From Pseudomonas putida (GTDB taxonomy: Bacteria; Pseudomonadota; Gammaproteobacteria; Pseudomonadales; Pseudomonadaceae): a DNA stretch of 64,000 bases. The translations under genes were made by a program, and so were the position numbers. How positions within the stretch are numbered: the stretch's first letter is position 1; each line of letters starts with the position of its first letter. This document shows, piece after piece, positions 9,042 to 17,659 of this stretch. Below the pieces are notes generated by a model. It searched no databases. It worked only from the letters and a program-made list of their open reading frames with translations, and was not told where the DNA came from. Location: contig NZ_JAETZZ010000002.1 of the NCBI RefSeq assembly GCF_022627325.1, forward strand, positions 310,001 to 374,000, read 5' to 3'.

Positions 9042-12000
9042 ATGCCGCAATTCTTCATCGACCGCCCGGTGTTTGCCTGGGTGGTCGCGCTGTTCATCCT
9101 GCTGGCTGGCGCCTTGGCCATCCCGCAACTGCCGGTGGCCCAATACCCCAACGTGGCCCCGCCGCAGGTGGAAATCTATGCCGTGTACCCGGGGGCGTCC
9201 GCCGCCACCCTGGACGAGAGCGTGGTCAGCCTGATCGAGCAGGAGCTCAACGGCGCCGACAACCTGTTGTACTTCGAGTCGCAGAGCAGCCTGGGCAGCG
9301 CCACCATTACCGCCACCTTCGAGCCTGGGACCAACCCTGACCTGGCCCAGGTCGACGTGCAAAACCGCCTCAAGGTCGTAGAGTCTCGCTTGCCGCGCCC
9401 GGTGACCCAGCAAGGCCTGCAGGTGGAGAAAGTGTCCACCGGCTTTCTGCTGCTCGGCACCCTGACCTCTGAAGACGGCAGCCTCGATGAAACCGCCCTG
9501 TCGGACATCCTTGCGCGCAACGTGATGAACGAAGTTCGCCGCCTCAAGGGCGTCGGCAAAGCCCAGCTGTACGGCTCCGAGCGTGCCATGCGGATCTGGA
9601 TCGACCCGGGCAAGCTGATCGGTTTCAGCCTCACGCCCAACGATGTGGCCAACGCCATCGCCGCCCAGAACGCCCAGGTGGCGCCCGGCAGCATTGGCGA
9701 CCTGCCTGCCCGCAGCACCCAGGAGATCACCGCCAATGTGGTGGTCAAAGGCCAGCTGAGCACGCCGGAGGAGTTTGCCGCCATTGTGCTACGCGCCAAC
9801 CCCGACGGCTCGACGGTGACCATCGGCGATGTGGCGCGGGTCGAGATCGGCGCCCAGGAATACCAGTACGGCACACGCCTGAACGGCAAGCCGGCCAGCG
9901 CCTTCAGCGTGCAGCTGGCGCCGGGCGCCAACGCCATGCAAACCGCCACCCTGGTGCGGGCGAAGATGCAGGAGCTGTCGGTGTATTTCCCGGAGGGGGT
10001 CAGGTACGACATCCCGTATGACACATCGCCGTTCGTCAAAGTCTCCATCCAGCAGGTCATCAGCACCCTGTTCGAAGCCATGCTGCTGGTGTTCGCCGTG
10101 ATGTTCCTGTTCCTGCAGAACCTGCGCTGCACGCTGATCCCGACCCTGGTGGTGCCGGTGGCGCTGATGGGGACCTTCGCCGTGATGCTGGCGCTGGGCT
10201 TCTCGGTCAACGTGCTGACGCTGTTCGGCATGGTCCTGGCCATTGGCATCCTGGTCGACGATGCCATCGTGGTGGTGGAGAACGTGGAACGGATCAAGGC
10301 CGAGGAAGGCCTGCCGCCGAAGGCCGCGACGCGCAAGGCGATGGGCCAGATCAGCGGCGCCATCATCGGCATCACCCTGGTGCTGGTGGCGGTGTTCCTG
10401 CCCATGGCCTTCATGAAAGGCTCTGTCGGGGTGATCTACCAGCAGTTCTCGCTGTCGATGGCGGTGTCGATCCTGTTCTCGGCGTTTCTGGCCCTGAGCC
10501 TGACCCCCGCCCTGTGCGCCACACTGCTCAAACCGGTGGCCAAGGGCGGCCACCATCAACGCAAGGGCTTCTTCGGCTGGTTCAACCGCAGTTTCGACCG
10601 CATGAGCGACGGCTACCAGCGCTGGGTGGTGCACGCCCTCAAGCGCAGCGGCCGCTACCTGTTGGTGTATGGCCTGCTGCTGGCGGTGCTCGGTTACGGC
10701 TTCAGCCAGTTGCCCACGGCGTTTTTGCCCACTGAAGACCAGGGCTACACCATCACCGACATCCAGCTGCCACCAGGCGCCAGCCGCATGCGTACCGAGC
10801 AGGTAGCCGCGCAGATCGAGGCGCACAACGCCCAGGAGCCGGGCGTGGGCAACACCACGGTGATTCTCGGTTTCAGCTTCTCCGGCAGCGGGCAGAACGC
10901 GGCGCTGACCTTCACCACCCTGAAGGACTGGGCAGAACGCGGCGCCGACGACAGTGCCCAGGCGATTGCCGACCGCGCCAGCGCTGCATTTTCCCGGATC
11001 CGCGACGCGGTCGCTTTCTCCGTGCTGCCGCCGCCTATCGACGGGCTGGGTGAGTCCACCGGTTTCGAGTTCCGCCTGCAGGACCGTGGGGGCATGGGCC
11101 ATGCCGCACTCATGGCGGCACGTGACGAACTGCTGGCCGGCGCCGCGAGCAGCAAGATACTGGTGAACGTACGCGAGGCTTCGCTGGCCGAAAGCCCGCA
11201 GGTACAGCTGGAAATCGACCGCCGCCAGGCCAATGCATTGGGCATATCGTTCGCCGACATTGGCGCGGTGCTGGACACCGCCGTGGGCTCCAACTACGTC
11301 AACGACTTCCCTAACCAGGGCCGCATGCAGCGGGTGGTGGTGCAGGCCGAAGGCGACCAGCGCAGCCAGGTCGAGGACCTGCTGAAGATCCACGTACGCA
11401 ACAGCAGCGGCAAGATGGTGCCCTTAGGCGCCTTCGTCCAGGCCAAATGGGTCAGTGGCCCGGTGCAGCTGACCCGTTACAACGGCTACCCGGCGGTGTC
11501 GATTTCCGGTGAGCCGGCAGCCGGCTATAGCTCGGGCGAGGCCATGGCCGAAGTCGAGCGCCTGGTCGCGCAGTTGCCGGCCGGTGCCGGCCTGGAATGG
11601 ACCGGCCTGTCCTTGCAGGAGCGCCTGTCCGGTAGCCAGGCACCGCTGCTGATGGCGCTGTCACTGCTGGTGGTGTTCCTGTGCCTGGCGGCGCTGTACG
11701 AAAGTTGGTCGATCCCTACCGCCGTGCTGCTGGTGGTACCGCTCGGCGTGCTCGGCGCAGTCCTGGCGGTGACCCTGCGCGGCATGCCCAACGATGTGTT
11801 CTTCAAGGTCGGTTTGATCACCCTGATCGGCTTGTCGGCGAAGAATGCCATCCTCATCATCGAGTTCGCCAAAGGCCTGGTGGACCAAGGCGTGGAACCC
11901 TTTGACGCCGCTGTGCAGGCCGCGCGCCTGCGCCTGCGGCCGATCGTGATGACCTCGCTGGCGTTCATCCTCGGCGTGGTGCCACTGGCCATCGCCACTG

Positions 12001-12170
12001 GCGCCAGCTCGGCGAGCCAGCAGGCGATTGGCACCGGGGTGATCGGCGGGATGCTCAGCGCCACATTGGCCGTGGTGTTCGTGCCGGTGTTCTTCGTGGT
12101 GGTGATGCGCCTGGCTCGCACCCGTCATGAAACGCCCGGGGCTAAAGTGGCAAGTGGCGACAATACGTGA
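9042..12170 (+). CDS. RND multidrug efflux inner-membrane transporter
   Basis: 1042 residues, the normal size for the HAE1/AcrB family. It begins with the family signature FFIDRPVFAWV, has the two sets of membrane helices and two large periplasmic loops. Proton-relay residues are present: Asp406 and Asp407 in GILVDDAIVVVENVE and Lys934 in GLSAKNAILIIEF. It should export drugs, detergents or solvents by proton antiport. It follows the adaptor gene in an operon. No outer-membrane factor gene follows, so the pair must borrow a TolC/OprM-type channel from elsewhere, as many Pseudomonas pumps do. Confidence 0.94.
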   Translation: MPQFFIDRPVFAWVVALFILLAGALAIPQLPVAQYPNVAPPQVEIYAVYPGASAATLDESVVSLIEQELNGADNLLYFESQSSLGSATITATFEPGTNPDLAQVDVQNRLKVVESRLPRPVTQQGLQVEKVSTGFLLLGTLTSEDGSLDETALSDILARNVMNEVRRLKGVGKAQLYGSERAMRIWIDPGKLIGFSLTPNDVANAIAAQNAQVAPGSIGDLPARSTQEITANVVVKGQLSTPEEFAAIVLRANPDGSTVTIGDVARVEIGAQEYQYGTRLNGKPASAFSVQLAPGANAMQTATLVRAKMQELSVYFPEGVRYDIPYDTSPFVKVSIQQVISTLFEAMLLVFAVMFLFLQNLRCTLIPTLVVPVALMGTFAVMLALGFSVNVLTLFGMVLAIGILVDDAIVVVENVERIKAEEGLPPKAATRKAMGQISGAIIGITLVLVAVFLPMAFMKGSVGVIYQQFSLSMAVSILFSAFLALSLTPALCATLLKPVAKGGHHQRKGFFGWFNRSFDRMSDGYQRWVVHALKRSGRYLLVYGLLLAVLGYGFSQLPTAFLPTEDQGYTITDIQLPPGASRMRTEQVAAQIEAHNAQEPGVGNTTVILGFSFSGSGQNAALTFTTLKDWAERGADDSAQAIADRASAAFSRIRDAVAFSVLPPPIDGLGESTGFEFRLQDRGGMGHAALMAARDELLAGAASSKILVNVREASLAESPQVQLEIDRRQANALGISFADIGAVLDTAVGSNYVNDFPNQGRMQRVVVQAEGDQRSQVEDLLKIHVRNSSGKMVPLGAFVQAKWVSGPVQLTRYNGYPAVSISGEPAAGYSSGEAMAEVERLVAQLPAGAGLEWTGLSLQERLSGSQAPLLMALSLLVVFLCLAALYESWSIPTAVLLVVPLGVLGAVLAVTLRGMPNDVFFKVGLITLIGLSAKNAILIIEFAKGLVDQGVEPFDAAVQAARLRLRPIVMTSLAFILGVVPLAIATGASSASQQAIGTGVIGGMLSATLAVVFVPVFFVVVMRLARTRHETPGAKVASGDNT

Positions 12171-12177
12171 GACCAGT

Positions 12178-12197
12178 GGGGCTGCATCGCCAGCCCC
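12178..12197. terminator. Small hairpin between convergent RND and HU genes
   Basis: GGGGCTG, loop CATCGC, CAGCCCC: a perfect 7-bp stem directly after the RND stop. There is no real T-run, so as an intrinsic terminator it is weak. Confidence 0.35.
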
Positions 12198-12230
12198 CTT
12201 GGCCACCGCTCCACTGGGCGGCGCAAGCAG

Positions 12231-12524
12231 CTATTGACGGTTCGGATCCTGTTCCGCCACGGCGTCTTTCAACTTTTTACCAGCCTTGAATTTGACAACG
12301 GGGGCTGCCTTGATGTCGATCTCTTGACCCGTCCTAGGGTCACGCCCCTTGCGCCCTGCACGTATATCGCGTTTGAAAGTGCCAAACCCAATCAGCTTGA
12401 TCTCCCCTTCTTTTTTCAATGACTTATTAAACGCTTCGATCATGGCGTGGACAACTTTGCCAGCTTGGGCCTTGGTAAGGTCAGTTTTATCTGCTACTTG
12501 GGCAATCAATTCAGTTTTATTCAT
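12231..12524 (-). CDS. HU-family DNA-binding protein
   Basis: 97 residues from the ATG at 12524 (MNKTELIAQVADKTDLTKAQ), with AAGGA repeated just upstream; the longer frame to 12572 is not needed. It has the complete HU/IHF fold, including the IKLIGFGTFKR core and the DNA-wrapping arm RKGRDPRTGQEI, where the intercalating Pro is present. It should bind and bend DNA non-specifically in the nucleoid. Pseudomonas species have several HU genes (HupA, HupB, HupN); I cannot say which this is, so no symbol is given. It stands alone, convergent with the RND operon. Confidence 0.9.
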   Translation of the reverse strand: MNKTELIAQVADKTDLTKAQAGKVVHAMIEAFNKSLKKEGEIKLIGFGTFKRDIRAGRKGRDPRTGQEIDIKAAPVVKFKAGKKLKDAVAEQDPNRQ

Positions 12525-12703
12525 GTCCTTGTTCCTTGGCGTAACGGAATGGGCCTGTGCATTGCCTGCCACTCACTACCATTGAATGAACATCGCCCTG
12601 TCAGCACAACTGGCAAATATGCCAGGTGGCGCTTACCTGTCAGCCTGGACAATTGCACTGCAGCGTGGGAGGGTGCGCTGGCCTATCTTCAGGAACCAGA
12701 CCA

Positions 12704-13279
12704 ATGACCGAACCCCTGCCGCCCTTCACCACGTTGATCCTTGCCGGTGGCCGTGGCCAGCGCATGGGTGGCCGTGACAAGGGGCTGGTACTCTGGCGTG
12801 GCGAGCCGCTGGTGGCGCATGTGCAGCGGGTGGTGCGCCCCCTTAGTGACGATGTGGTGATCTCCTGCAATCGCAACCACAACCTTTATCGCCCGTTCGC
12901 CGACCAGTTGGTGTGCGATGCACAAGCAGACTTCCCCGGCCCGTTGGCCGGGGTGATTGCCGGCCTGACGGCGGCCAGGCATGCGTGGGTGGTGGTGCTG
13001 GCGTGCGATGCACCGCTGATCGACCGCCGCCTGATCGAAGACCTGGTGCAGTTGGCAATGGCCAATGACAGTGCGGCCATGGTGCGTCAGGGCGGGTATT
13101 GGCAACCGATGTTCAGCGTGCTGCCGCGCAGCGTGCTGCCGCTGCTGGAGCAGGCCTGGGCGGCGGGTGAGCGGAGTTTGCAGAAGGCCCTGTTGCTGGC
13201 GCCGCTGCAGGCCCTGGAATGCCCCGAGGGCGACCCGCGCTTGAACAATTTCAACAGCCCTGACCTGTTGCAGGGGTGA
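12704..13279 (+). CDS. mobA: Molybdenum cofactor guanylyltransferase
   Basis: 191 residues from the ATG at 12704, which follows AGGAA; the longer frame from 12626 has no conserved sequence. The N-terminus LILAGGRGQRMGGRDKGL is the nucleotide-binding loop of MobA, and VVVLACDAPLI carries the metal-binding Asp. The enzyme attaches GMP to molybdopterin, giving the bis-MGD cofactor used by nitrate reductase and formate dehydrogenase. It is a single gene, divergent from HU. Length and motifs match the family. Confidence 0.93.
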   Translation: MTEPLPPFTTLILAGGRGQRMGGRDKGLVLWRGEPLVAHVQRVVRPLSDDVVISCNRNHNLYRPFADQLVCDAQADFPGPLAGVIAGLTAARHAWVVVLACDAPLIDRRLIEDLVQLAMANDSAAMVRQGGYWQPMFSVLPRSVLPLLEQAWAAGERSLQKALLLAPLQALECPEGDPRLNNFNSPDLLQG

Positions 13280-13493
13280 GCCATTGGCCGACCGCACCAG
13301 CCCTGGCGCTGGCAACCCGGCGAGTCCAGGCCCCTTGATCCGGGCGTCGTTTACTTTGATGGCGCCGCCCTGCAAATGATCATCCCCAATCCCCCAACCC
13401 TGGGGAACACAACCCACCGAAAACACCTCACCAAACCGCCAAACCCAAGCTGGAAGCCAGAGAATACGTGGCCTTGAGCTTGTTTCAAACTTT

Positions 13494-13508
13494 TGGCACG
13501 GCTGTTGC
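13494..13508 (+). promoter_or_regulatory. Sigma-54 (RpoN) promoter of the curli-like cluster
   Basis: TGGCACG at 13494-13500, GCTG spacer, TTGC at 13505-13508. This matches the -24/-12 consensus TGGCACG-N4-TTGC without a mismatch and keeps the required 10 bases between GG and GC. It lies 56 bases before the first gene of the cluster (ATG 13565), on the right strand and in an intergenic gap (13280-13564). An RpoN-dependent start near 13520 is predicted. RpoN promoters need an enhancer-binding activator; no site for one could be identified by eye in the rest of the gap. Confidence 0.75.
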
Positions 13509-13564
13509 CGATCTCCTGTCAGACGCCCCAAGTCCATGGGCCCGTTTGCAGGAGAAAATGACTC

Positions 13565-14893
13565 ATGCACCGACCGATACCCACTCCGCTGGCAGTGGCG
13601 ATTTTCGCCAGCATGCTCCAGCTCCCGGCTCAAGCAGCGCTGTACGCTGTCGACCCCGGGCCCTATGACCCCGCCAATGGCAATTTCGCCGCCTGGTACC
13701 AGGATACCCACGGGCGAACCCTTGACCTGTGCCTGACCAAGACCGTCAGCTCACGTGTCGCCGGCGCCCCTGGTGCACCGGCATACATGTGTACGCTGCT
13801 GCCGACCCCGGGTGTATTCGACGACACCCAGCCCATCGTGTTTCCCAGCAACTTCCCCGACGAAGCCTTCTGGTTCACCGCCGACGCCGCCATCGTCGAT
13901 GCCGCCCGCGGCATCGACCTGAGTTACGGCACGGCAATCGAAGCGGCGTTCGCCGCCGAGGAGCCGGTCGAAGGCGACCAGGTCAGCTTCGCCCGGGTCC
14001 GTATCCGCGTCGATGTGCCGACCGCCGGCACCTACATCGTCACGCACCCCTACGGCGTGGACGTGTTCGACGTGCCCGCCGCCGGCGATCGGGCGATCAA
14101 TATGACCCGCGATATCGGCATCGCCGGTGCTGGTGATTTCAGCGGCGCGCTCAAAGGTGACGTGGGGCCGTTCCTGCGCAGCGTCAACGGCCCCTACACC
14201 GAAGGCAGCGAGCGCTTCATCGGCGACCCGAACCTGGAGGAGCCCGTCACCGGCAGCCCGTACAACACCAACTACGTACGTATCGAGGGCCCCGGCGGCA
14301 TCGACCTGCGCACCGAGCTGTTCTCGATCTCCGGCAAGCTCTCCGACGTTGCCCGGCCAACCCCGGTGATGCCACTGCGCAGTACCTACTCGCGGCATAC
14401 CGAGGATGGCGACCTGCGTGCCCAGCAGGATGTGTTCGTCATGGCCCCGCCGCCACCGGCCACCGTCACCCTGACCAGCCAGACGCCAAACCTGAGCCTG
14501 ACCGAAGCCAACAGTACCGGCGCCTGGTATGCCCAGTCCGTCCTCAACCCGCTGTTGCCGACTTCGCTGACTCTGACCGCTGACAACAGTGTGGCGATCC
14601 CCACCAGCAGCCTGGCCACCGTCAATCTGCCGCTGACCGATCTGGTGACCATCACCCGTGCCGAGTTCAGCCTGGCCAGCGGCCAGCTGACCCTGGTGGC
14701 CAGCTCCAGTGACGAGACCAGCCCCCCAGTCCTCACCGCCCACACCGGCAACGGCGCGCTGATCGGCGACCTGGCGGGCAGTGGTGCAGTGAAAACGCTG
14801 AGCACCTCGCTCTCCCCCATCCCTCCGGCCACGGTGCAGGTCACCAGTGCCAACGGCGGTAGCGACAGCGAAGACGTGGTGCTGGTGCCATGA
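13565..14893 (+). CDS. Secreted protein of unknown function in curli-like cluster (short paralogue)
   Basis: 442 residues with a signal peptide (cleavage near LPAQAALY, residue ~24). AGGAG ribosome site upstream. I recognise no named domain. The mature N-terminus is VDPGPYDPANGNFAAWYQD, and a two-Cys segment (LDLC ... APAYMC) follows, probably a disulfide. A beta-rich body follows (TYIVTHPYGVDVFDV, RDIGIAGAGDFSGAL, FIGDPNLEEPVTGSP). The C-terminus PPATVQVTSANGGSDSEDV is shared with the next gene. The whole protein aligns by eye with the first ~430 residues of that next gene, so they are tandem duplicates. Its place before the curlin genes suggests a secreted or surface component made with the fibre; this is inference. 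Confidence 0.8.
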   Translation: MHRPIPTPLAVAIFASMLQLPAQAALYAVDPGPYDPANGNFAAWYQDTHGRTLDLCLTKTVSSRVAGAPGAPAYMCTLLPTPGVFDDTQPIVFPSNFPDEAFWFTADAAIVDAARGIDLSYGTAIEAAFAAEEPVEGDQVSFARVRIRVDVPTAGTYIVTHPYGVDVFDVPAAGDRAINMTRDIGIAGAGDFSGALKGDVGPFLRSVNGPYTEGSERFIGDPNLEEPVTGSPYNTNYVRIEGPGGIDLRTELFSISGKLSDVARPTPVMPLRSTYSRHTEDGDLRAQQDVFVMAPPPPATVTLTSQTPNLSLTEANSTGAWYAQSVLNPLLPTSLTLTADNSVAIPTSSLATVNLPLTDLVTITRAEFSLASGQLTLVASSSDETSPPVLTAHTGNGALIGDLAGSGAVKTLSTSLSPIPPATVQVTSANGGSDSEDVVLVP

Positions 14894-14925
14894 ACAGACA
14901 AAGGCTCCGCCTTCAAGGAGGCAGC

Positions 14926-17157
14926 ATGAACACTTGGCAACGCCGTGCGCTGTTGGCCGCCGGTTTCTCCCTCACTGTGACCAGCGCGGCGTGGGCCGCA
15001 CTGTCGGAGGTAGACCCGGGCCCCTACACCTTTGCCACCGGTGGTTACCCGATGTGGTACAAGGACGCCGACAACCTGTCCCTGGAGCTGTGCCAGTCGC
15101 GCGCTACCAGCACGCGGGCCCCGGGTGCGCCGGGCGCACCCGCGTACATGTGTACCCTGTTGCCTGAACCGGGTGTCTACGACGACGCGTTGCCCCTGGT
15201 GTTCCCCGACAACTGGCCCCCAGAGATGTTCTGGTTCCTGGCTGAAACCTCGATCCCGCAGGTTGGCAACAGTGGCTATGAGCTGGAAGTCTACGTAGCA
15301 GGCCTGGAAGCCGCTTTCGCGGCGGAAAACCCGGTAGACGGTGACCAGCAAAGCTTTGCCCGTATCCGCATCCGCGCCTCGGTCCCGACTACCGGCACCT
15401 ATGTCATCACCCACCCATACGGTGTAGAAACGGTCAATGTGACCGCAGCCGGTCGGCGGGCGATCAACATTACCCGCGACATCGGCATCGGCGCCCAGGG
15501 CGACTTCAGCGGAGCACTCAACGGCAACCTCGGGCCGTGGTTACGCGGTGTCGGCGGCCCTTACACCGAAGTCAACCCGGACACCGGTGCCAGTGAAACT
15601 TTCATCGGCGACCCCAACCTCACCGAAGCGGTGACCGGCAGCCCGTTCAATACCAACTTCGTACGCATCGAAGGGCCAGCCGGGGCGATCCAGACCAATG
15701 TGTTCACCGTATCGGGCAAGGTACTTGACCAGCGTGCGCAAACGCCGGTCACCCTGGAGCGCGCCACCTACTCGCGCAACGGTGCCGGCACCCGGATCGA
15801 AGTCTTCGCCAAGGCGCCGAACGACGCTGATGTGTGCATGCGCAATGGCCTGGCCTTGGTCGGAACGCCGCCCTCGCCCTGCCAGTTCAGCCTGCTTGCG
15901 GATAACAACGGGCTGTTCTTCACCCAGCAGTTGAGCCAGATCGCGCCGCCGCCAGTGGTGGTGGTGACCGGCAGCACGGCTACCGGTGGCACACGCCCCA
16001 CTTCGTTGTCGAGCAAGCTGACAGACGTGGTGAAAGTGGACACTGCGCGCTACGACTGGACCAACAAGCGCCTGGTGATCGAAGCACGCTCCAGCGACGA
16101 GGTGGTAGTCCCGGATCTGGTTGCACATGGCTATGGCCGCCTGTCCAAATCCGGCACCCTGCAGAGCCTGACCGTCAACGACCTCAGCCAGCCGCCAGCC
16201 ACTGTCACCATCAAGTCCGCCCATGGCGGCAGCGATGTGGAACCGGTGATCGTGGTCGGCAATGCGCCCGTCGAAGCCGAAAACCAGGCACCGCTGGCCC
16301 AGGCCGATACCGGCAGTACCAGCGTCGGTGTGCCGCTGACCCTCAACCTGTTGCAGAACGACAGCGACCCGGACGGTGACGTGCCACTGACCATCGCCGA
16401 CCTGACCCAACCAGGTACCGGCCTTGGCGGTGTCGTGCTCAACGGCACCACGTCGGTCACCTACACCCCACCGGCCGGCGCCACGCAACCCCTGGTCGCC
16501 ACCTTCAGCTATCAGGCGATGGATGCCAAGGGCCTGAAGTCCACCCCGGCCACCGTGACCGTGAACGTGGCGCCGAACCAGCCGCCAACCGTGGCCGCCC
16601 AGACCGTCGCGACACTGGGCGTGCCCCTGAGCATCGACGTACTGGCAGGCGCCGCCGACCCGGAAGGCAACACGCCACTGGTCGTGGACAACGTCACGCA
16701 ACCCGCTGCCGGCCGCGGAACGGTCAGTACCGACGGCAGCACGGTGACCTACACGCCACCGGCGACGGTCACCGCGGCGTTCACCACCAGCTTCACCTAC
16801 CAGGTGCGTGACTCGCTCGGTGCGCTGTCCAACCCCGGCACCGTCACCGTCAACGTGTCGCCACGCCCGGCCGCTGAAACCTTCGCGGTCACCGCGGCAA
16901 CGGTCACGGCGCGCTCCAATAACCGCTTCAACTGGGACATCAGCGGTACCTCGTCGGTGACCACCGGCAACACCGTCACCGTGCGCGTGAGCACCACCAC
17001 GGGTGAGCAGGTCCTCGGCACCGTCACGGTACCGGTGACCGGCCGCTGGCGCCTGGCAGTGGGCAACAGCACCACGGCGATCCCGACTGCCGCGCCTACG
17101 GCAACCGTAACCAGCAGCCAAGGCACCACACGCACAGTCAACGTCGTTGTGCGCTAA
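14926..17157 (+). CDS. Secreted protein of unknown function with Ig-like domains (long paralogue)
   Basis: 743 residues from the ATG at 14926, chosen because AAGGAGG (14915-14921) precedes it; an in-frame ATG at 14890 overlaps the upstream stop but lacks that site. Signal peptide ends near SAAWAAL. Residues ~25-450 repeat the module of the upstream gene (VDPGPYTFATGGYPMWYKD, APAYMC, THPYGVETVNV, PPATVTIKSAHGGSD). Then come two bacterial Ig-like/VCBS-type domains, each with a DPDGD- or DPEGN-type turn and a TYTPPA strand, and a last ~95-residue beta domain. The pattern suggests an adhesin-like surface protein. There is no LPXTG or autotransporter barrel, so how it is held at the surface is unknown. 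Confidence 0.8.
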   Translation: MNTWQRRALLAAGFSLTVTSAAWAALSEVDPGPYTFATGGYPMWYKDADNLSLELCQSRATSTRAPGAPGAPAYMCTLLPEPGVYDDALPLVFPDNWPPEMFWFLAETSIPQVGNSGYELEVYVAGLEAAFAAENPVDGDQQSFARIRIRASVPTTGTYVITHPYGVETVNVTAAGRRAINITRDIGIGAQGDFSGALNGNLGPWLRGVGGPYTEVNPDTGASETFIGDPNLTEAVTGSPFNTNFVRIEGPAGAIQTNVFTVSGKVLDQRAQTPVTLERATYSRNGAGTRIEVFAKAPNDADVCMRNGLALVGTPPSPCQFSLLADNNGLFFTQQLSQIAPPPVVVVTGSTATGGTRPTSLSSKLTDVVKVDTARYDWTNKRLVIEARSSDEVVVPDLVAHGYGRLSKSGTLQSLTVNDLSQPPATVTIKSAHGGSDVEPVIVVGNAPVEAENQAPLAQADTGSTSVGVPLTLNLLQNDSDPDGDVPLTIADLTQPGTGLGGVVLNGTTSVTYTPPAGATQPLVATFSYQAMDAKGLKSTPATVTVNVAPNQPPTVAAQTVATLGVPLSIDVLAGAADPEGNTPLVVDNVTQPAAGRGTVSTDGSTVTYTPPATVTAAFTTSFTYQVRDSLGALSNPGTVTVNVSPRPAAETFAVTAATVTARSNNRFNWDISGTSSVTTGNTVTVRVSTTTGEQVLGTVTVPVTGRWRLAVGNSTTAIPTAAPTATVTSSQGTTRTVNVVVR

Positions 17158-17172
17158 GGCCAGGAGAACGTC

Positions 17173-17643
17173 ATGAAACGCGTGCACCCACTGCTGCTGT
17201 GCCTCGCCCTCGCCGGCCAGGTTCAGGCCGATGATCTGATGGACAACGCCGACCTCGCTGCCGGCAGCGACCTCGGTGACCCGGTGATCATCCGCCTGTT
17301 ACCGGCAGGTGCCGGGCAAATGGCAGTGATCGAGCAGCTGGGTTCGGGCAACCGCGCCGCCCTCGACCAGAACGGCCAGGCCCTGCTGGGCCGCATCGTC
17401 CAGGCCGGGGGCGCACAGGAAGCCTACATCCTGCAAGAAGGTAGTGACCTGATGGCCAGCATCAGCCAACAGGGAAATGGCAACAGCGCGTCGATCCGCC
17501 AGAGCGGCACCAGCAACAACGCCAGCATCGAGCAGATCGGTAACGACAACAGCGCCAGCATCGTACAAGCCGGCTCGGGGCTGAGCAGTTCCGTGACCCA
17601 GGCCGGCAATGGCCAGCATGTTCAGATCACTCAATACCGATAG
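17173..17643 (+). CDS. csgB: CsgB-like curlin (minor/nucleator subunit)
   Basis: 156 residues with a signal peptide (cleavage near QVQADD). From about residue 50 it is made of ~22-residue curlin repeats with the pattern Q-x-G-x-x-N-x-A-x-I-x-Q (e.g. ISQQGNGNSASIRQSG, IEQIGNDNSASIVQAG). It ends in a basic HVQITQYR, as nucleator CsgB subunits tend to. In curli, CsgB sits on the outer membrane and templates CsgA polymerisation. AGGAG precedes the ATG, and the CsgA-like gene follows 16 bases later. The order B-then-A matches the csgBA operon of enterobacteria. Confidence 0.82.
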   Translation: MKRVHPLLLCLALAGQVQADDLMDNADLAAGSDLGDPVIIRLLPAGAGQMAVIEQLGSGNRAALDQNGQALLGRIVQAGGAQEAYILQEGSDLMASISQQGNGNSASIRQSGTSNNASIEQIGNDNSASIVQAGSGLSSSVTQAGNGQHVQITQYR

Positions 17644-17659
17644 ACCTGGAGGCACCACC

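Noticed and set aside
9789..11393. 534-codon frame opposite the RND gene
   Set aside because: Very His/Gln-rich shadow; the RND frame is conserved end to end.
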